A DNA stretch of 64,000 bases from Nocardioides sp. GY 10127 (GTDB lineage: Bacteria > Actinomycetota > Actinomycetes > Propionibacteriales > Nocardioidaceae): the NCBI RefSeq assembly GCF_004919085.1, contig NZ_STGL01000005.1, positions 496,001-560,000 on the forward strand, given 5' to 3'. Numbering within the stretch: position 1 is the stretch's first letter; each line of letters opens with the position of its first letter. The notes under the pieces were generated by a model, which saw only the letters and a program-made list of their open reading frames with translations, had not been told where the DNA came from and made no database searches. This document shows, piece after piece, positions 59,566 to 64,000 of the stretch. A program made the position numbers and the translations under genes.

Positions 59566-60636
59566 ATGACACAGCTCCACGACTCCTACGACCTCGCCGG
59601 CCTGACCCTGCCCAACCGCGTGGTGATGGCACCGATGACGCGCGTCCGCTCGAACCCCGAGGGGCTCGCGACGGCGTCGACCGCGACCTACTACGCGCAG
59701 CGCGCCTCGGCCGGCCTCATCGTCTCCGAGGGCGTCCACCCGCACGTCGAGGGCCAGTCGAACCCGCTCACGCCGGGCCTGGCGACCGACGAGCAGGCGG
59801 CGTCCTGGGTGCAGGTGACCGACGCCGTGCACAACCACGGCGGCCGGATCTTCGCCCAGCTCATGCACGGCGGCCGGGTCGGCCACCCCGACAACACCGG
59901 CGGCCTCCAGCCCGTCGGGCCCTCCGCCGTCGCCGCGCCCGGCCGCGGCTTCACCCCGAAGGGCCCGCAGGACTTCCCGACCCCGCGCGCGCTGAGCGGC
60001 GACGAGGTCGTCGAGCACGCCGCGTCCTACGGCGAGGCCGCCGCCCGCGGCATCGGTGCCGGCTTCGACGGCGTCGAGCTGCACGGCGCGAACGGCTACC
60101 TCATCGCGCAGTTCCTCTCCAGCAACGCCAACCTGCGCACCGACTCCTACGGCGGCTCGATCGAGAACCGCGTCCGGTTCGCCGTCGAGGCCACCGCCGG
60201 CGCCGTGGAGAAGGTCGGCGGGCACCGGGTCGGCATCCGGCTCTCGCCCGACTCCGGCATCTGGGGCGTCGAGGAGACCGAGTCCCGCGAGCTCTACCTC
60301 GCCCTCCTCGAGCAGCTGAGCCCCCTCGGGCTCGCCTACGTGCACCTCGAGGCCACGACGGACGACGACACGCTGCTCGCCCTGCGCAAGGCGTGGGACG
60401 GCACGCTGATCATGAACCCGGCCCGCCCCGGTGGCCCGACCCCCGCCGGCCCCGAGGACGCCCGGCGGTGGCTCGACAACGGCGCGGACCTCATCTCCTT
60501 CGGCCGCGCGTTCATCGCCAACCCGGACCTCGTCGAGCGCCTGCGCGACGGCCTGCCCCTGGCCGAGGCCGACCCCGCGACCTTCTACGCGGGCGGGGAC
60601 CGCGGGTACATCGACTACCCGACCTACCGGGCCTGA
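59566..60636 (+). CDS. Old yellow enzyme family alkene reductase
   Basis: 356 residues of FMN-binding barrel. Typical blocks are NRVVMAPMTRVRSNPEGL, IFAQLMHGGRVGHPDN, GFDGVELHGANGYLIAQF, LRTDSYGGSIENR and the phosphate-binding end DLISFGRAFIANPDLVERL. Such enzymes reduce activated C=C bonds (for example N-ethylmaleimide or enones) with NADPH. The divergent MerR-type regulator and its operator suggest induction by reactive electrophiles. ATG chosen from the leaderless promoter spacing. Confidence 0.9.
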   Translation: MTQLHDSYDLAGLTLPNRVVMAPMTRVRSNPEGLATASTATYYAQRASAGLIVSEGVHPHVEGQSNPLTPGLATDEQAASWVQVTDAVHNHGGRIFAQLMHGGRVGHPDNTGGLQPVGPSAVAAPGRGFTPKGPQDFPTPRALSGDEVVEHAASYGEAAARGIGAGFDGVELHGANGYLIAQFLSSNANLRTDSYGGSIENRVRFAVEATAGAVEKVGGHRVGIRLSPDSGIWGVEETESRELYLALLEQLSPLGLAYVHLEATTDDDTLLALRKAWDGTLIMNPARPGGPTPAGPEDARRWLDNGADLISFGRAFIANPDLVERLRDGLPLAEADPATFYAGGDRGYIDYPTYRA

Positions 60637-60644
60637 GGAGCACT

Positions 60645-60735
60645 CTCAGGGGCTCCTGTCCAGTGGTGCGGACCGGTCGTCCAGCCCGCCGCGGCGGCGA
60701 GGCGATCAGCGTTTGCACAGGTGGGAGCCCCTGAG
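60645..60735. repeat. 12-bp inverted repeat spanning the OYE-HtrA gap
   Basis: CTCAGGGGCTCC (60645-60656) and GGAGCCCCTGAG (60724-60735) are exact complements 67 nt apart. They lie just after the OYE stop and just before the protease gene, so they may be a protein-binding pair or an mRNA structure. Confidence 0.6.
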
Positions 60736-60782
60736 CAGCATCGAGGGGTGAGCGAGCGATCCGCCGCGGGCCGGCGGTCCCG

Positions 60783-60798
60783 CCTCCGTGCCTCCGTG
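60783..60798. repeat. 8-bp tandem duplication that breaks the protease frame
   Basis: CCTCCGTG occurs twice in direct succession. Removing one copy joins a GTG start at 60748 (SERSAAGRRSRLRA) to the membrane segment WAPAVGALLAAGVVGG and the rest of the HtrA gene in one frame. Confidence 0.85.
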
Positions 60799-60836
60799 CC
60801 TGGGCCCCGGCCGTCGGCGCGCTGCTGGCCGCAGGG

Positions 60837-61850
60837 GTGGTCGGCGGCGTCCTGGGCGGGGCGATCGTCCACGTGACGACGGGTTCGTCGCGGGCGACGT
60901 CGGTCTCGCGGGCCGTCTCCGACCTGGTCTGCGACGCGACCAGCGTCGCGGACACCGTGCTGCCGTCGGTGGTCACCATCTCCGCGGAGGGCGCCGACGG
61001 GTCGGCCGGCACCGGGACCGGCGAGATCTTCGCCGAGGGCGGGTACGTGCTCACCAACCAGCACGTCATCGCCGACGCCGGTGACGGTGGGCGCATCGTC
61101 CTCGTCTACACGGACGGGACGCGCACCACCGCGACCCTCGTCGGGGAGGACGTGGCGACCGACCTCGCCGTCCTGCGCGCCGACGACGGGGCCGAGGGGC
61201 GTCCCGTCATCGCGCTGGGCTCCTCCGCCGACCTCGAGGTCGGCCGCCCGGTCGTCGCCCTCGGCGCCCCGATGGGCCTGTCCAGCACCGTCACCACCGG
61301 CGTGGTGAGCGCGCTGGGGCGCTACGTCCCGGTGCCGAACGGCTCGGTGGTGCATCACCTCGTCGACGCCATCCAGACGGACGCCGCGGTGAACCCGGGC
61401 AACAGCGGCGGCCCCCTCGTCGACTGCGACGGCGCCCTCATCGGCGTCAACGCGGCGATCGCCACGGTGCCCAACGCCGACGGCGTGAGCGGCGGCGGCA
61501 GCGTCGGCCTCGGGTTCGCGATCCCGGTCGGCGTGGCCGAGCCCGTGGCCGAGCAGCTCATGACCACCGGCAGCGCGAACCACCCCGTCGTCGGCCTGGC
61601 CGCCCATGCGGTCACCGCCGCGGACGGCTCGCCCGCGGGGCTGCTGGTCAGCCGCGTCGCCTCCGGCGGGCCGGCGGACGCGGCCGGGCTGCGCGTCGGC
61701 GACGTCATCACGGCGGTGGACGGCGCGGTCGCCACCACCGCCGACCAGCTCGTCGTCGCCACCCTCACGCGGTCCGCCGGCGACGTCCTCCCCCTCACCG
61801 TCGAGCGCGACGGGGCGAGCCAGGACGTCGACCTCGTGCTCGCGCGGTAG
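60837..61850 (+). CDS. HtrA/DegP-like trypsin-type serine protease with PDZ domain (5' end frameshifted)
   Basis: The intact catalytic part codes for about 337 residues: His in VLTNQHVIADA, Asp in VATDLAVLRAD, Ser in NPGNSGGPLVD, then a PDZ domain (GLLVSRVASGGPADAAGLRV, GDVITAVDGAV). The chain before it is a membrane helix (AVGALLAAGVVGGVLGGAIV) whose frame has no start upstream. A GTG at 60748 begins SERSAAGRRSRLRA in another frame and would connect perfectly without the 8-bp duplication at 60783-60798. As given, only the GTG at 60837, cutting the helix, can start it. So this is a recent frameshift, a phase-variable switch, or a sequence error. Normal role: envelope protein quality control. 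Confidence 0.85.
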   Translation: MVGGVLGGAIVHVTTGSSRATSVSRAVSDLVCDATSVADTVLPSVVTISAEGADGSAGTGTGEIFAEGGYVLTNQHVIADAGDGGRIVLVYTDGTRTTATLVGEDVATDLAVLRADDGAEGRPVIALGSSADLEVGRPVVALGAPMGLSSTVTTGVVSALGRYVPVPNGSVVHHLVDAIQTDAAVNPGNSGGPLVDCDGALIGVNAAIATVPNADGVSGGGSVGLGFAIPVGVAEPVAEQLMTTGSANHPVVGLAAHAVTAADGSPAGLLVSRVASGGPADAAGLRVGDVITAVDGAVATTADQLVVATLTRSAGDVLPLTVERDGASQDVDLVLAR

Positions 61851-61873
61851 GCGCTGGCTCGTCCGCGGCCGTC

Positions 61874-61879
61874 TAGGGT
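61874..61879 (+). promoter_or_regulatory. -10 element of a probable leaderless promoter
   Basis: TAGGGT is 6 nt before the GTG start of the MOSC-domain gene. Confidence 0.45.
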
Positions 61880-61885
61880 CGGCCC

Positions 61886-62617
61886 GTGGAACGTGTCCGG
61901 CAGGTAGGCGCCGTCGCCCTCGCCGGGTTCGCCGCGGTGAAGGGCACCGCCTGGCGCCCGCGCGCCTCCCTGCGACTCACAGGGGCCGGGGTGGAGGGCG
62001 ACCGCCGCTGGTGCTTCGTGGACGTCGAGGCCCGGCAGGTGCTGCGCACGGTCTCGCACCCCGGGTTGCTGGAGCTCGAGGTGCGCGACGAGGACGCCGG
62101 CCTGCCCGTCGTCCACGTGCCCACCGGTGAGCGGGCCGAGGGCGGGCCCGTGCCCACCGGGGAGACGCTGACCTGCGACTACTGGGGGCGCGCGGTGCCC
62201 CTGGCCCTCCACGACGGCGCGCAGGCGGCGCTGGCCTCCCTGGTCCTGGGCCGCGACGTGGTGCTGGCGCAGGCGCCCCCGTCGGCGATCGTCTACGCGG
62301 GCGGGGTGAGCCTGGTGAGCACGGCGTCGTGCCGGGCCGTGGGCGTCGACCCCGTGAGTGTCCGCGCCTCGCTCGTCCTCGACCTCGGCGACGAGCCCTT
62401 CACCGAGGCCGCGCTCGTCGGACGGGAGGTGAGGCTGGGCTCGGGGGCCGTCGTGCGGCCCACCGCCGAGACCACCCGCTGCGCGGTGCTGGGCGCCGAC
62501 GCCCTGCGGCGGCTCACGGCGCTGCGGGGGGCGCTCCTGCTGGGGGTCGACGGGGACGTGCTGGCACCCGGGGAGGTCCGTCCGGGAGACCCCGTGACGG
62601 TGGACGGAGGTCCTTGA
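61886..62617 (+). CDS. MOSC-domain protein (predicted molybdenum-cofactor-dependent)
   Basis: 243 residues: an N-terminal MOSC beta-barrel half (SLRLTGAGVEGDRRWCFVDV) and the MOSC core with TASCRAVGVDPVS, VRASLVLDLGDEPFTEAALV, GREVRLGSGAVV and the conserved Cys in AETTRCAVLGAD, which in mARC/YiiM-type proteins ligates Mo. Probable activity: reduction of N-hydroxylated compounds or sulfur transfer. Its link with the Mo enzyme at the left of the window is only functional. GTG start follows a TAGGGT -10 by 6 nt. Confidence 0.85.
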   Translation: MERVRQVGAVALAGFAAVKGTAWRPRASLRLTGAGVEGDRRWCFVDVEARQVLRTVSHPGLLELEVRDEDAGLPVVHVPTGERAEGGPVPTGETLTCDYWGRAVPLALHDGAQAALASLVLGRDVVLAQAPPSAIVYAGGVSLVSTASCRAVGVDPVSVRASLVLDLGDEPFTEAALVGREVRLGSGAVVRPTAETTRCAVLGADALRRLTALRGALLLGVDGDVLAPGEVRPGDPVTVDGGP

Positions 62618-62649
62618 TCCCCGACCCGCGCGCTGCGTTGGATGGAGGC

Positions 62650-63111
62650 ATGGCCTCCCGCAACCCCGTCGCCCGGCTCCTGCGCACCCGGTGGGCGGTG
62701 CGGGCGCCGATCCCGCTGTTCCAGCACGGGCTCGGGTTCCTCCTCGGCCCGCGGATGCTGCTGCTCGAGCACGTCGGCCGCACGTCGGGCGAGCCGCGCT
62801 ACGCCGTCCTCGAGGTCGTGGAGCGCGAGGACGACGACCACCTGCTCGTCGCCTCCGGACTGGGTCGGCGGTCCCAGTGGTTCCGCAACCTGGCCGCCAC
62901 GCCGGCCTGCCACGTCTCGACCGGCAGGCGGCGTCGCGTGCCCGCCGAGGCGGCCGAGCTGCCGCCCACCGAGCGGGACGCCGCGCTGGCCGGCTACGCA
63001 GTCCGCAACCCCCGTGCCTGGCACGCGTTGGAGAAGGGCATGCAGCAGCTGGCCGACGAGCGCGGTGAGGCGCTCGACATCCCGCTCGTGCGGCTGAGCC
63101 TGCGGGTGTAG
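62650..63111 (+). CDS. Nitroreductase family deazaflavin (F420)-dependent oxidoreductase, Ddn-like
   Basis: A 153-residue protein of the split-barrel FDOR family. The segment LLLEHVGRTSGEPRYAVLEV and the later LGRRSQWFRNLAATPACHVS are characteristic of Ddn-like proteins, where the Arg/Ser/Trp region binds F420 or a related flavin. The C-terminal YAVRNPRAWHALEKGMQQLA is also typical. It probably reduces quinones or enones with F420H2. Presence of F420 enzymes fits an actinobacterium. A GGAGG stretch sits one base before the ATG, so an upstream TTG at 62638 is also possible. Confidence 0.82.
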   Translation: MASRNPVARLLRTRWAVRAPIPLFQHGLGFLLGPRMLLLEHVGRTSGEPRYAVLEVVEREDDDHLLVASGLGRRSQWFRNLAATPACHVSTGRRRRVPAEAAELPPTERDAALAGYAVRNPRAWHALEKGMQQLADERGEALDIPLVRLSLRV

Positions 63112-63221
63112 GTGTGGGTGTGCCGCGGCCGGCTGTGGCCTGCGGCCTGCGGCCTGCGGCCTGCGGCCAGCTGTGGCCGGCTGTGGCTGGTGGCCGGCTG
63201 TGGGCGGCGGCCGGCTGTGGA

Positions 63222-63720
63222 CGTTCGGTCCTCGTCGTCACGAGGACCGAACGCGGCGGCTGGGGTGAGGGCAGCTGCCTGACCAGGGCGGATGCGACGT
63301 GGCAGGCGGGTGGGGTGGGGTTCGGTCCTCATGGAGGACGTTCGGCGTCACAGGCAGCCCGTCGGCGGCCCCGGCTCGCCCGGTGGGCGCCGGCGGCCGG
63401 CTGTGGGCGTTAGGTCCTCGTCGCCACGAGGACCGAACGCAGGAGCCGCCCCGGGGCCAGCCGCCTGACCAGGGCAGATGCGACGCGGCAGGCGGGTGGG
63501 GTGGGGTTCGGTCCTCACGGAGCACGCTCGGCGTCACCGACAGCCCGTTGGCAGCCCCGGCTCGCCCGGTGGGCGCCGGCGGCCGGCTCTGGGCGTTAGG
63601 TCCTCGTCGCCACGAGGACCGAACGCAGCAGCCGCCCTGAGGACAGCCGCCTGACCAGGGCAAACGCGGAGCGACAGGCGGCTGCGGGGCGTTGGGTCCT
63701 CGTCGCCGCGAGGACCGAAC
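63222..63720. repeat. Hairpin repeat array 2 (GCGTTCGGTCCTCG palindromes)
   Basis: Four hairpins of the same family as array 1, at 63222-63253, 63407-63440, 63593-63626 and 63689-63720. The second and third lie in a clear tandem unit of 186 nt (shared GGCAGGCGGGTGGGGTGGGG, CGGCTCGCCCGGTGGGCGCC, CCGCCTGACCAGGGC). The loops are TCGTCA, TCGCCA, TCGCCA and TCGCCG. The array fills the 672-nt gap between convergent genes; no gene is supported in it. The 5' part (63115-63215) is a looser tract of CGGCTGTGG and GCGGCCTGCG repeats. Confidence 0.9.
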
Positions 63721-63723
63721 GGG

Positions 63724-63783
63724 GCAGCGGCAGCCGCAGCCGCAGCCCCAGTCGCAGCCCCAGCCGCAGCCCCAGCCGCAGCC
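63724..63783. repeat. CAGCCG/CAGCCC short tandem repeat next to pgm
   Basis: About ten 6-nt units (GCAGCC with G/C variants) run up to the pgm stop codon. It is a simple repeat in noncoding DNA and could change length easily. Confidence 0.75.

Positions 63784-64000
<217 letters not shown>

Noticed and set aside
63238-63663. Minus-strand open frame across hairpin array 2, with a repeated VRSSWRRGPNA-type peptide
   Set aside because: The periodic peptide is only the translation of the palindromic repeat; there is no ribosome site or family match, and array 1 gives similar frames on both strands.
63222-63720. CRISPR array
   Set aside because: The repeats are hairpins 96-186 nt apart, with conserved rather than unique intervening DNA, and no cas gene is near.

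Overview
The window is very GC-rich throughout (well over 70% by eye), nearly fully coding, with GTG/TTG starts, ATGA/GTGA stop-start overlaps and many start codons lying 6-8 nt behind a TANNNT hexamer. Together with a SigK/RskA locus, HelR, mycobacterial-type DesA3/reductase, a Ddn-like F420-type enzyme and MprAB-like regulators, this points to a free-living member of Actinomycetota. I cannot fix the family from sequence alone. No rRNA, tRNA, transposase, integrase or CRISPR array was seen. It reads as an ordinary chromosomal segment with several unusual intergenic repeats.

Left part (1-8.7 kb): an envelope-stress locus resembling mycobacterial sigK: FAD oxidoreductase running in frame into DUF1365, rskA, sigK, an MPT70/83-like fasciclin lipoprotein and a membrane-anchored sulfite-oxidase-type molybdoenzyme. 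The last two each carry a SigK-type promoter. An enoyl-CoA hydratase, a SigE-family sigma factor and its coupled membrane protein follow. 8.8-17.1 kb: HelR, then chorismate-using enzymes (a PhzE-like fusion and a PabA/PabB pair) separated by a repeat-rich intergenic region holding a candidate 6C-like small RNA and a gene for a novel secreted protein. 17.1-29.5 kb: zwf, a rhodanese lipoprotein behind a CsoR/CstR-like operator, DUF805, an MprAB-type two-component system, fructosamine kinase, LMW phosphatase, a 4-TM protein, a chemoreceptor behind a sigma-28-type promoter, a GntR/DDAH pair around a 25-bp palindrome, VanZ, and a HisC-like aminotransferase.

29.7-38.2 kb: the most distinctive system, a collinear set of transglutaminase-amidoligase (DUF2126), circularly permuted ATP-grasp/alpha-E, second transglutaminase and zinc-ribbon metallopeptidase. 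It is predicted to make and process a peptide tag or small peptide, and no product is known to me. 38.2-47.6 kb: glutathionyl-hydroquinone-reductase-like enzyme, TetR/SDR pair, two small proteins, a branched-chain/pyruvate dehydrogenase E1a-E1b-E2 operon with a CRP-like site and no E3, and an ECF sigma factor translationally coupled to an M1 peptidase lipoprotein. 48-64 kb: a Ser/Thr kinase, an amidohydrolase, a GDSL lipoprotein, a CDF transporter, a PucR regulator with a Delta9-desaturase and its reductase, a FetB-like permease, a MerR/old-yellow-enzyme pair, an HtrA protease whose 5' end is broken by an 8-bp duplication, MOSC and Ddn-like proteins, and the 3' end of pgm.

Four families of intergenic palindromes or repeats recur within the window: a 49-nt palindrome (5.7 and 25.6 kb), a GGTGGTCGAGGTGCGAG-type element (13.4 and 44.1 kb), and arrays of a GCGTTCGGTCCTCG hairpin (47.7-48.0 and 63.2-63.7 kb), besides a simple 13-nt tandem repeat at 13.1 kb.
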